Origin: Chlamydiia bacterium
GTDB lineage: Bacteria; Chlamydiota; Chlamydiia; Chlamydiales; JAAZZY01
Direction: 5' to 3'
DNA length: 16,683 bases
Assembly (NCBI GenBank): GCA_014239035.1
Contig: JAAZZY010000029.1
Coordinates: 1 to 16,683, forward strand
In this document: in pieces, positions 6,861 to 14,157 of the stretch
Layout: each line of letters opens with the position of its first letter
Position numbering within the stretch: position 1 is the stretch's first letter
The notes under the pieces: model-generated
Database searches by the model: none
Seen by the model: the letters and a program-made list of their open reading frames with translations, nothing else
What the model was told of the DNA's origin: nothing
Translations under genes and position numbers: made by a program

Positions 6861-8442
6861 TAAAACTTTTAATCCATTTATAAGCGAGCGCAAAGAGCAT
6901 TCTATTGAAAATCTCATTGATTATTTTGAGATCCCGACATTAGAAGATGCCAAACTAGAGATCGAAAAAAATAGCCACTCTATTGCCTACAGTTACTGTA
7001 AAAAAAACCACCTAATCCCTATTGAAAAACAAGAAGATGTCTATATTATTGCATCATCCAACCCTTTTTTATTAGGCATTGAGAGTGAGCTTTCTTTTAT
7101 GCTCGATGCCCCCATTAAATTTTGTTATCTTACTCAAGAGAAGCTGGTTGCTTTAATTGATTCCTATTTTCATCATGAAGGTGCAGCAGCTTCCAAGCTC
7201 ATCCAAAAGCTCTCCGATAAACCCAAGACTAAGTCTGAGATCCAAATATATGATTTACTTGACCAAGATAAAGAGAGTGCCCCATCCATTTCTCTCCTAA
7301 ACTCTGTTATTAAAGAAGCCATATCACAAGGGGCATCAGATGTGCACTTTGAACCGGTTGAGGAGACCTTTAGAATTCGCTACCGAATTGATGGAGTTCT
7401 GCAAAACCGCCATACAGTCCCCTCTCATTATAAATCTAACATCACAAGCCGTCTTAAGCTAATGGCAAAACTTGATATTGCTGAAATGCGCCGTCCACAA
7501 GACGGACGCATTAAACTCAAAGTGGGCAATAAAGAAATAGATTTTCGAGTGAGCACTATTCCCATCTCTAATGGTGAACGTATAGTGCTGCGGATTTTAG
7601 ATAAAAATAATTTGCTATTAGGCTTCAATCATATGGGTATGCGCTCCCATACCCTTGATATTTTCAAAACGATGATCAAGCGCAGTGAAGGAATTATTTT
7701 AGTCACTGGACCTACAGGCAGCGGTAAAACAACAACACTCTATAGTGCTGTATCTGAAATTTACCATGAATCTCTCAACATCATGACTATTGAAGACCCG
7801 GTTGAGTATAAGCTTGCAGGTATTGCCCAGATGGGAGTGCAGCCCAAAATTGATTTAACTTTTGCAAAAGGGCTTAAACATATCCTACGCCAAGATCCAG
7901 ATGTGATACTAATAGGTGAAATTAGAGATTTAGAGACAGCACAAATTGCCATTCAAGCAGCGCTCACCGGCCATTTAGTTCTCAGCACTCTCCACACAAA
8001 CGATGCACCTTCAGCCATCACAAGGCTCGTTGATATGGGAATAGAGCCCTACTTACTTTCCTCCTGCGTTATTGGAGTGCTTGCACAAAGACTTGTGCGC
8101 ACGATCTGCCCCTACTGCAAAAAAAGCTACTCTCCTTCAAATAAACACTTGCAAACCCTCAAGCTTCAAACAGACAAAGAATCGCTCTTTTATCATGGAG
8201 AGGGATGCAATAAATGTTATCACTCGGGATATCGTGGCAGACAAGGCATCTATGAGCTGATGCCAATTGCTGGTAAAACAAAGATGAAAATTTCACAATC
8301 CTCAGATAGCCAATCTATAAGAACCTGCGCCATTAAAGAAGGGATGGTTTCTCTCAAGCAAGAAGGTTGCCATTTAATCGAGAGTGGGCAAACAACAGTA
8401 GAAGAAGTGCTTAGAGTTGCTTTAGGCATGGAGGATGTTTAA
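6853..8442 (+). CDS. gspE: GspE/PilB-family secretion assembly ATPase
   Basis: This 529-residue cytoplasmic hexameric ATPase drives pseudopilus assembly on the GspF platform. The N-terminal domain (about 1-125) is the GspE/MshE-type regulatory region, shorter and more divergent than in proteobacteria. The core has the usual order: N2 domain from about 145, Walker A GPTGSGKT (286-293), Asp box EDPVE (314-318), Walker B ILIGEIRD (352-359) and His box STLHTND (378-384). A four-cysteine zinc site (CPYC 419-422 and CNKC 452-455) is typical of GspE/PilB and absent from PilT retraction ATPases, which favours an extension motor. All catalytic residues look intact. The ATG lies inside the end of gspD, and the stop TAA shares one base with the gspF ATG (TAATG), so translation is probably coupled on both sides. 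Confidence 0.97.
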   Translation: MDDKTFNPFISERKEHSIENLIDYFEIPTLEDAKLEIEKNSHSIAYSYCKKNHLIPIEKQEDVYIIASSNPFLLGIESELSFMLDAPIKFCYLTQEKLVALIDSYFHHEGAAASKLIQKLSDKPKTKSEIQIYDLLDQDKESAPSISLLNSVIKEAISQGASDVHFEPVEETFRIRYRIDGVLQNRHTVPSHYKSNITSRLKLMAKLDIAEMRRPQDGRIKLKVGNKEIDFRVSTIPISNGERIVLRILDKNNLLLGFNHMGMRSHTLDIFKTMIKRSEGIILVTGPTGSGKTTTLYSAVSEIYHESLNIMTIEDPVEYKLAGIAQMGVQPKIDLTFAKGLKHILRQDPDVILIGEIRDLETAQIAIQAALTGHLVLSTLHTNDAPSAITRLVDMGIEPYLLSSCVIGVLAQRLVRTICPYCKKSYSPSNKHLQTLKLQTDKESLFYHGEGCNKCYHSGYRGRQGIYELMPIAGKTKMKISQSSDSQSIRTCAIKEGMVSLKQEGCHLIESGQTTVEEVLRVALGMEDV

Positions 8443-9623
8443 TGCCCATCTATGATTACCGCGCCTATAACGCAAATGGAAAAGTTTATGAGTCAACTTT
8501 AGAGTCTTCCACTCTGTTGGATGCGAGAACCAAGCTCTTTGAAGGGGGCATCTCTTATGTGTCTTTAAAAGAAGGTAAGAAAAAAAGAACTAAGAGGATC
8601 TCTAAACAATCTCTTCTTCTTTTTACAGAGCAGCTCTACGAACTTTTGCAAGCAGATATTCCCCTCTTTGAGAGCCTTAAACTCTTAAAAGAGCAATTTA
8701 GACAAGATTCCTTCTTCCCTATTTTAGATAGACTGTGTGAGAGTTTGAGCACAGGAATCTCTTTTTCAGATGCCCTTACGCAGTTCCCTGAGCATTTTGA
8801 CCTCCTATACTGCACCCTTGTTCAGATGGGAGAGCAAAGTGGCCATCTAGATGAAGCGCTTCGACGCATTTCAAAAGAGATTGCAAAAAGCTGTAGTTTG
8901 CAAAAAAGGCTGCGCACCGCCCTTTTATACCCAAGCATCTTAGCTGTTTTTTGCACGCTTGTTATCGGCGTTTTGATGTTCTATGTCATCCCATCAATCG
9001 AATCACTTTTTGAAGCGAGCTCCATGGGTACTTTCACAAGGGTAGTTATAGACATGTGTCATCACCTTAAACGATGGACCATCCTATATCTTATTATTAT
9101 CGCCTTCTTTAGTGTCCTTGTTCGCTCATTATTGAAATTTCCCAAGTACAAACGAAAAGCAGATGAGTTGACACTAATGCTGCCTCAGATAAAAAATTTC
9201 GCTATCGACTTTGAGCTATCTAGGTGGACCTCTACAATATCACTTCTTTTAAAAGGAGGTGTTCCTTTTTTAGATGCTATGAAACTTGGAGAAAAGCTTA
9301 TATCCAATACTCTCTTAAAAGAAGTGCTTTGCCATTGCAAAGAAAAAGTATCCGAGGGCAGCAAGCTCTCTGATGAGCTCAAAAAATACTCTTTTTTTTC
9401 TCCTGTTCTTGTTCGTGTGATTGCAATTGGAGAAAACTCTGGAGATCTTGTGGCCTCTTTTGATAAACTTTCTCATCTTCTTGAAGAAGATGTAGATAAA
9501 AAGCTAAATAAATTTATGACATTACTTGCCCCTATTTCCCTAATGATCATGGCTACTATAATAGGGCTCATAATGCTTGCTATCTTAATTCCATTAACTG
9601 ACATTAATTCTCTATTGAATTAG
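8442..9623 (+). CDS. gspF: GspF/PilC-family inner-membrane platform protein
   Basis: This 393-residue polytopic protein anchors the GspE ATPase and the growing pseudopilus in the inner membrane. The N-terminus (PIYDYRAYNANGKV) is characteristic of the family. Two related T2SSF repeats follow at about 58-180 and 260-385. Each has the conserved pattern of a helix ending in '...GVPFLDAMKLGE' or '...ADIPLFESLKLL' and a later 'GEQSGHLDEAL' / 'GENSGDLVASF' block. Membrane helices lie at about 163-185, 211-229 and 361-385, the three expected for the family. A strong ribosome site GGAGG (8430-8434) lies 7 bases before the ATG, inside the end of gspE. It overlaps gspE by one base and stops 8 bases before gspG. 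Confidence 0.96.
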   Translation: MPIYDYRAYNANGKVYESTLESSTLLDARTKLFEGGISYVSLKEGKKKRTKRISKQSLLLFTEQLYELLQADIPLFESLKLLKEQFRQDSFFPILDRLCESLSTGISFSDALTQFPEHFDLLYCTLVQMGEQSGHLDEALRRISKEIAKSCSLQKRLRTALLYPSILAVFCTLVIGVLMFYVIPSIESLFEASSMGTFTRVVIDMCHHLKRWTILYLIIIAFFSVLVRSLLKFPKYKRKADELTLMLPQIKNFAIDFELSRWTSTISLLLKGGVPFLDAMKLGEKLISNTLLKEVLCHCKEKVSEGSKLSDELKKYSFFSPVLVRVIAIGENSGDLVASFDKLSHLLEEDVDKKLNKFMTLLAPISLMIMATIIGLIMLAILIPLTDINSLLN

Positions 9624-9631
9624 GAGATTCT

Positions 9632-10012
9632 ATGAACTATACAAAACGTCATTCATTAACATTGATTGAAATTATGCTCGTTATCGTATTGATTGGCATA
9701 GTAGGTGGAGCGTTAGCTTTTAACTTGCGCGGGGCATTAGACAAAGGAAAAAGTTTTAAAACCCAAGAGACTAAAAAGAAAATCGAGGCTATTTTAAGCA
9801 TTGCTAGTGTCGACGATGATCAAGATATTGTTTTAGGGCAATGGACGGAAATTGTCAGCAAATCCCCCCTTATCAAGGTAAAACTAAACAATGGAACAGT
9901 CGTAGATGCTTGGGGAAATCCTTTTGAAGTAAAATACGAACCTAGTGAAGGCCAATACTTGGTGAGTTCAACAAAAATTGATGTTGATGGAAAAATTGTG
10001 GATAACAGCTAA
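9632..10012 (+). CDS. gspG: GspG-like major pseudopilin
   Basis: This 126-residue protein should form the shaft of the type II secretion pseudopilus. It has a class III signal peptide: basic leader MNYTKRHS, then LTLIE with the conserved Glu at mature position 5 (residue 13), then a hydrophobic helix IMLVIVLIGIVGGALAF. The -1 residue is Ser8 rather than the usual Gly, and +1 is Leu rather than Phe; small -1 residues are tolerated by some prepilin peptidases. The C-terminal part has VDAWGNPFEVKY (91-102), the typical GspG 'D-WGNP' block, and an Asp-rich end that may hold the family's calcium site. It directly follows gspF with a good AGGAG ribosome site, as expected for the major subunit. Size is slightly below the usual 135-150. 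Confidence 0.92.
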   Translation: MNYTKRHSLTLIEIMLVIVLIGIVGGALAFNLRGALDKGKSFKTQETKKKIEAILSIASVDDDQDIVLGQWTEIVSKSPLIKVKLNNGTVVDAWGNPFEVKYEPSEGQYLVSSTKIDVDGKIVDNS

Positions 10013-10481
10013 AAAGAGGTCCTTTTCTTTAACGGAGCTAATTTTTTGTATCTTCTTACTAGGAATAATTTTGCCATCAATTAGTATGAAAGGGCATACG
10101 TTTCTAAAAGAATGGAAGTTTAAAAGTGATGTTGAGTGCTTAAAATTGCAACTTCAGCTTGCTAATGACTTTGTCTTGCACTGTGACATCCCAGTAGAGG
10201 TTATATTAAAACAAACTAAAAAAGGCTTATCTTGCAAGCTAGAGTTTGAAAATAAACTCCTTGAGAAAAAGCTCCCCACACAACAATTCTATCACAACAT
10301 AAAACAAATGAGAGTCTCAACAAATCATGCAAGGGCAACCAAAACGATTTTCCGCTTTGTTTGCAGTTTTTCAGGGGGCTTAGAAAAGCCTTTGAAACTC
10401 TCTTTGTTAGACTCATCTAAAAAAAAAGAACTCTCAATGATTGTTCGAGGTTACCCTCATGTTCTGGAAGTTACAAAATAG
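9987..10481 (+). CDS. Minor pseudopilin, GspH-like by position
   Basis: About 164 residues with a type IV pilin-like N-terminus: basic leader ending KKRS, then FSLTE with Glu at mature position 5 (residue 17), then a hydrophobic helix LIFCIFLLGIILPSIS. The remainder is a globular domain with beta-strand patterns and no recognisable motif. Its place directly after gspG and its size fit GspH, but the assignment rests on gene order rather than sequence. The start is uncertain. ATG 9987 is chosen to give a 12-residue leader; ATG 9981, TTG 9978 and TTG 9996 are in the same frame, and TTG 9996 has GGA close upstream. In every case except ATG-less readings further in, the gene starts inside gspG (26 bases for ATG 9987). 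Like GspG it has Ser at the -1 processing position. Confidence 0.8.
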   Translation: MEKLWITAKKRSFSLTELIFCIFLLGIILPSISMKGHTFLKEWKFKSDVECLKLQLQLANDFVLHCDIPVEVILKQTKKGLSCKLEFENKLLEKKLPTQQFYHNIKQMRVSTNHARATKTIFRFVCSFSGGLEKPLKLSLLDSSKKKELSMIVRGYPHVLEVTK

Positions 10482-10926
10482 AAAAAGAAATGCTTTTATA
10501 TTGCTCGAGGTGCTCACAGCCCTTAGCCTACTCTCTTTTTTTCTTCCGACTTTATTCAAAGACCAAAAAATCTATCTCAATGAGGTAAAAAAACTCACTT
10601 TTAATAATGAGCTAGAGTCAGCTTTTAAAAAGCACCTCTTTGACTTATTTGATATGCTCTACAAAAACAAATACTATAAATTAATCCAAGATCTAGAGAG
10701 TAGACCTCAAAAAATTGCCTACGAGGATCTCACGATAAATAAAGATCGTTATAAAACTTATCTGATCTTGCAAAAAGAAGACGAAAAGCCAAATGATGTG
10801 AACTATCACATTAGTGTTTCGCTTGAGGTCGTTGGTCTGCCGCTTGAGCGGAAAAGCTACAAATCAAATATTCAAAACTTCTATCTAAAAAAACCTAATT
10901 TAGATATGAAGACTTTATTTGAATAA
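10459..10926 (+). CDS. Minor pseudopilin, GspI-like
   Basis: A 155-residue protein with a pilin-type N-terminus: leader MFWKLQNRKRNA, then FILLEVLTALSLLSFFLPTL with Glu at mature +5 (residue 17). The 'LLEVL-AL' pattern is typical of GspI/PilV-type minor pseudopilins, which initiate the pseudopilus tip with GspJ and GspK. The -1 residue is Ala12. The ATG at 10459 was chosen because GAGG lies 8 bases upstream and the leader length matches its neighbours; an in-frame TTG at 10441 is less likely. It overlaps the end of the previous gene by 23 bases. The C-terminal domain (about 60-150) is polar, Lys-rich, and shows alternating strands near the end (VNYHISVSLEVVGL), plausible for a GspI fold. It is longer than the usual 120-130. 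Confidence 0.8.
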   Translation: MFWKLQNRKRNAFILLEVLTALSLLSFFLPTLFKDQKIYLNEVKKLTFNNELESAFKKHLFDLFDMLYKNKYYKLIQDLESRPQKIAYEDLTINKDRYKTYLILQKEDEKPNDVNYHISVSLEVVGLPLERKSYKSNIQNFYLKKPNLDMKTLFE

Positions 10927-10939
10927 CAACCATCTTGGC

Positions 10940-12808
10940 ATGTCACAAGAACAAACTTTTAAACCCTACATTGCTGCAGAGCAGTCTCTGCCAGAATTTA
11001 CCGCTCGAGCTATTATTTTAGGGATCATCCTCTCTATATTTTTTGGCGTTGGAAATGCTTTTATTGGCTTAAAAGTCGGTATGACTGTTTCAGCTTCTAT
11101 TCCAGCGTCTGTAATCTCCATGGGGATTTTGAGGATGCTCTATAAAGACGTCTCTATATTAGAGAATAACCTTGTCCAAACTATTGCATCAGCTGGAGAG
11201 GCTTTAGCAGCTGGCGCTATATTTACAATTCCCACACTTTACTTTTTGGGGCAAGAAATCACTATTTGGAGAACTTTTGTTCTAGCTATCTTGGGAGGTT
11301 TCTTAGGAATCTTTTTCATGCTTCCTATGAGAGAGCATTTTGTAGTCAAAGAGCATGGAGTCCTACTTTTCCCTGAGGGTACTGCGTGTGCAGAAATTTT
11401 AAAAGCTGGAGAATCTGGGACAAAGAAAGCTCTTTTAGCTGTATTTGGTGTAGCTATTGGAGCAGTGTATAGATTTTTGATTGGCATGGTGCATCTTTGG
11501 TCTGAAGTTGTTCAATGGACAGTTACAAAGTTTCAGAGTGCAATAATAAGCATTGATACAACACCTGCACTCCTTGGAGTAGGTTTCATCATTGGACCAG
11601 GCATTGCCTCTACCATGATGGCAGGTGGTATTATAGGTTGGTGGATCATCATGCCGCTGCTTAAGATTTTTGGACAGGGTGGTCATGAGATTATTGCTCC
11701 AGCAACTATTGCCATCTCACAGATGACCAATAACGACCTTTGGGCAAACTATATCAGGTACATCGGAGCTGGAGGAGTCACCTTAGGGGGAATCTTTAGC
11801 CTCTTTCGAATCTTGCCAGGCATTATCCGTATTTTCAAAGTCAGACGCAAACCCAATAGTGAGATGCAAATTGAGTCGAGCATCTTAAGGACTGCGCGAG
11901 ATCTTCCTATGAAGCTTGTGATCTTTGGTTCTTTGATTACTCTACTTGTGCTCTGGCTCGTTCCCTTGCTCAACTTAAACTTTGCAGCAGTTATTTTAAT
12001 TGCTATTTTAGGTTTTTGCTTTGTCGCTGTAACTTCTATGACTGTAGGCCTTGTTGGAAGCTCTTCTAATCCAGCATCAGGGATCATCATTATGACCCTT
12101 CTAATTACCCTACTCATTTTTATGGCATTTGGCTGGAAAGATACCACCTACATGCTGATGGCAGCTACAGTCAGCTCTGTTGTAGCCATAGCAATTTGTA
12201 TAGCAGCAGATACATCACAGGATTTAAAGACAGGTTATTTAGTTGGAGCAACTCCCCACAAGCAACAGATGGGGATGATGATTGGAACAGTTGCTGCAGC
12301 AGCAATAATAGGCGTTACTTTAATTTTACTTAACGAGGCCTATCATTTTGGATCTCCAGCTCTATCTGCACCGCAGGCAACACTACTTTCTCTTTTAGCT
12401 AAAGGGCTCGTTCAAGGGAACCTTCCTTTCCAGCTTATCTTAGTAGGTGCTCTTATTGGTTTGGCAGCTGAGCTTATGGGCGTACATGCCTTAGCAGTAG
12501 CTATTGGCCTTTACCTCCCACTAGAGACCACCTTAGCCATTTTTATTGGCGGGATAGTGTCGTATTTTGTTCATATGAAATCAGACAAAAGCGGGTGGAC
12601 TGAAAAAGGAATTCTTTTTGCATCAGGACTTGTTGCAGGAGATGCTCTTATGGGTATTGTTGTTGCTCTTCTAGCTGTTTTAGGTATTGTCAATATCTCT
12701 GCACCGCCACTTTTAGGTCCATTCTTTGGGCTCGCTGCCTTTTTAGGCTTGGCTATTTTTATGGGTTGGATTGCCTATCCTGAAAAAGGCGAACCTCCTT
12801 CTCTTTGA
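10940..12808 (+). CDS. OPT-family oligopeptide transporter
   Basis: A 622-residue inner-membrane transporter of the oligopeptide transporter (OPT) superfamily, which take up peptides, or metal chelates in some members, by cation symport. The protein is hydrophobic almost throughout, with roughly 14-16 membrane helices. Family features include the early 'GNAFIGLKVGMTVSASIPASVISMGILR' stretch (about residues 36-63), the 'VKEHGVLLFPEGTACAEIL' block and the 'GLVGSSSNPASGIIIM' block. All match the bacterial OPT branch. The ATG at 10940 is preferred over an in-frame TTG at 10919 that would overlap the previous gene; its ribosome site is weak. It sits 13 bases after the GspI-like gene and 34 bases before the GspJ-like gene, so it is embedded in the pseudopilin operon. 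A functional link to secretion is not established. For an intracellular bacterium, host peptide uptake is a reasonable inferred role. Confidence 0.93.
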   Translation: MSQEQTFKPYIAAEQSLPEFTARAIILGIILSIFFGVGNAFIGLKVGMTVSASIPASVISMGILRMLYKDVSILENNLVQTIASAGEALAAGAIFTIPTLYFLGQEITIWRTFVLAILGGFLGIFFMLPMREHFVVKEHGVLLFPEGTACAEILKAGESGTKKALLAVFGVAIGAVYRFLIGMVHLWSEVVQWTVTKFQSAIISIDTTPALLGVGFIIGPGIASTMMAGGIIGWWIIMPLLKIFGQGGHEIIAPATIAISQMTNNDLWANYIRYIGAGGVTLGGIFSLFRILPGIIRIFKVRRKPNSEMQIESSILRTARDLPMKLVIFGSLITLLVLWLVPLLNLNFAAVILIAILGFCFVAVTSMTVGLVGSSSNPASGIIIMTLLITLLIFMAFGWKDTTYMLMAATVSSVVAIAICIAADTSQDLKTGYLVGATPHKQQMGMMIGTVAAAAIIGVTLILLNEAYHFGSPALSAPQATLLSLLAKGLVQGNLPFQLILVGALIGLAAELMGVHALAVAIGLYLPLETTLAIFIGGIVSYFVHMKSDKSGWTEKGILFASGLVAGDALMGIVVALLAVLGIVNISAPPLLGPFFGLAAFLGLAIFMGWIAYPEKGEPPSL

Positions 12809-12829
12809 CAATAATTCCATCGGAGCTTC

Positions 12830-12871
12830 ATGATGTTCTCTTATGAAGCGAAAAGCATTCTCACTTATTGA
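12830..12871 (+). other. Out-of-frame mini-ORF over the GspJ-like start
   Basis: GGAG (12822-12825) is followed by tandem ATGs at 12830 and 12833 that open a 13-codon frame, MMFSYEAKSILTY, ending in TGA at 12869-12871. It overlaps the first 29 bases of the GspJ-like gene in another frame. The GspJ-like ATG at 12843 has no ribosome site at proper distance, so the mini-ORF may deliver ribosomes to it by reinitiation. It may also be chance. Confidence 0.25.
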
Positions 12872-13457
12872 ACTGATCATTGCACTGCCCCTTATCGCGC
12901 TTCTATTTACATTTTTGTTGAAGAATTTCACATCATCTTTATTGATGAACAAAAAAGCAGAGCATCTACATCAAGTTGCCCTTAATGAGCACTACTTTCA
13001 AAGAAGGCTTCAGCAGATCCTTAGTAGGTTTGAAAAAGAGAAACAGAAGATGGAGTACTTCCAAGAAAAGGTCTTAGAGTTTACCTTTAATAATGGCATG
13101 AGCAAAAACCCCACAACTAAAGGACAGCTCTTCTCTACATTTTTTTTAGACCCAGAAGATCAAACTTTAAAACTTGAGCTCTATAAAGATTCTAAAAAAG
13201 AGACGCTTCTTCGTACTGAGGAGCTGCTTAAAAATGTTGAGGCTGTAAAATTTCATTACTTTTTTGAAGAGAAGAATCCAGCTTTCCAAAAAAGAAATCC
13301 TTTCCATATCCTACATGATGCAAAACATGCCAATCCCAAAAAATGGATTGGCCTAGAAGTCATAGCTACTCTTAAAGAAGAAAAAAACATACGAAAAAAA
13401 GAAGAGACTAAAACATACTTTTTCACTCTTCAAAGATCTCAATCCCCAGTGCACTAA
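12843..13457 (+). CDS. Minor pseudopilin, GspJ-like
   Basis: A 204-residue protein with a very short prepilin leader MKRKA, then FSLIE with Glu at mature +5 (residue 10), and a hydrophobic helix LIIALPLIALLFTFLL. The length is in the GspJ range (about 190-210), and place after GspI-like and before a terminal membrane protein supports GspJ. The body is Lys/Glu-rich with strands such as QTLKLELYKD and KWIGLEVIATLKEE; the latter resembles the 'P-ai-v-l' strand of GspJ/PilW proteins, where a value-added strand follows a 'l-f-yf' strand (here VEAVKFHYFFEE at about 130-141). The -1 residue is Ala5. The ATG at 12843 lacks a nearby ribosome site. It ends one base before the next gene. Assignment as a pseudopilin is firm, as GspJ moderate. 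Confidence 0.82.
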   Translation: MKRKAFSLIELIIALPLIALLFTFLLKNFTSSLLMNKKAEHLHQVALNEHYFQRRLQQILSRFEKEKQKMEYFQEKVLEFTFNNGMSKNPTTKGQLFSTFFLDPEDQTLKLELYKDSKKETLLRTEELLKNVEAVKFHYFFEEKNPAFQKRNPFHILHDAKHANPKKWIGLEVIATLKEEKNIRKKEETKTYFFTLQRSQSPVH

Positions 13458-13458
13458 T

Positions 13459-14157
13459 ATGATCATATCTTATGTCATTTTATTTTTAATGCTCTTTAGT
13501 ATGCTTGGAAATGTTTTTGTTCAAAAATATAAAAACTTTAAAATCAACGACCTTTATTTTGAGCAGTTCTACCAGCCTTATGTGCATAGATCATCTGATG
13601 TGCATATTAAAGGCTTCAGTTTACGCATGCTACTTGAAAAAGATCTTGATCACTGCGCCATTTTCTCTAAGCTAGTTGATCTAGCGTATGCTCGCTCTAC
13701 TTTTTATTATGAAGACCTTGCCTCTGATCTACTTGAACTTTTTCAAAATCAAGCCACTTTAAATAAAGCAAAAGATGGAAAGCTCATAAAAGAGATCTCA
13801 AACCTCATTTCTCTCGAGCCAAAAGAGGAGCTAGAGAACGCTTATTTTCATTTGATGCACTCTAGTAAAATCAAGGAAGAAGATAAAGAAGGGTTTCCAT
13901 GTCTGCTAAAATTTATTCATAATGAAGATGTAAAAAAAGAGGCTGTATTTGATCTCTTCAATACACCCTTAGAAATTATTGAGTCTATGTTTGGAAAAGG
14001 TGTGGCCAATGATTTAGAGATCTCTTTAAAAGATTATAAAGCTCAAAAAAAAGTCTCAGAGGTAGAGAAAAGCATCTTTTTTAATGCTTTTATGAGCCGC
14101 AACCGTCTTAAGCATCATCATTTTCATCACTTGGTTCATTTCCAGGAGATTCAATAA
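13459..14157 (+). CDS. N-anchored protein ending the gsp operon, possible GspK-position protein
   Basis: This 232-residue protein is not recognised. It has an N-terminal hydrophobic helix at residues 2-21 (IISYVILFLMLFSMLGNVFV), then a mostly helical, charged soluble region. GspK, the tip pseudopilin, is normally the next gene after gspJ, lacks Glu at +5 and has a large helical insert. This protein fits by position, single N-terminal helix and helical content, but it lacks a basic leader, a processing motif and obvious GspK motifs, and at 232 residues it is shorter than usual (about 300). The segment SMFGKGVANDLEISLKDY (about 175-192) could be a helix-hairpin-helix-like piece, as in the GspK insert; this is speculative. 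Its ATG is one base after the previous stop (TAATATG). The C-terminus is His-rich (LKHHHFHHLVHF) because it overlaps an acidic C-terminus encoded on the other strand. Confidence 0.65.
   Translation: MIISYVILFLMLFSMLGNVFVQKYKNFKINDLYFEQFYQPYVHRSSDVHIKGFSLRMLLEKDLDHCAIFSKLVDLAYARSTFYYEDLASDLLELFQNQATLNKAKDGKLIKEISNLISLEPKEELENAYFHLMHSSKIKEEDKEGFPCLLKFIHNEDVKKEAVFDLFNTPLEIIESMFGKGVANDLEISLKDYKAQKKVSEVEKSIFFNAFMSRNRLKHHHFHHLVHFQEIQ

Noticed and set aside
11749..12147. 132-codon open frame on the minus strand inside the OPT transporter gene
   Set aside because: It lies wholly within a well-supported membrane protein gene, has a low-complexity Ile/Lys/Arg/Pro composition typical of antisense shadows, and no ribosome site was identified.
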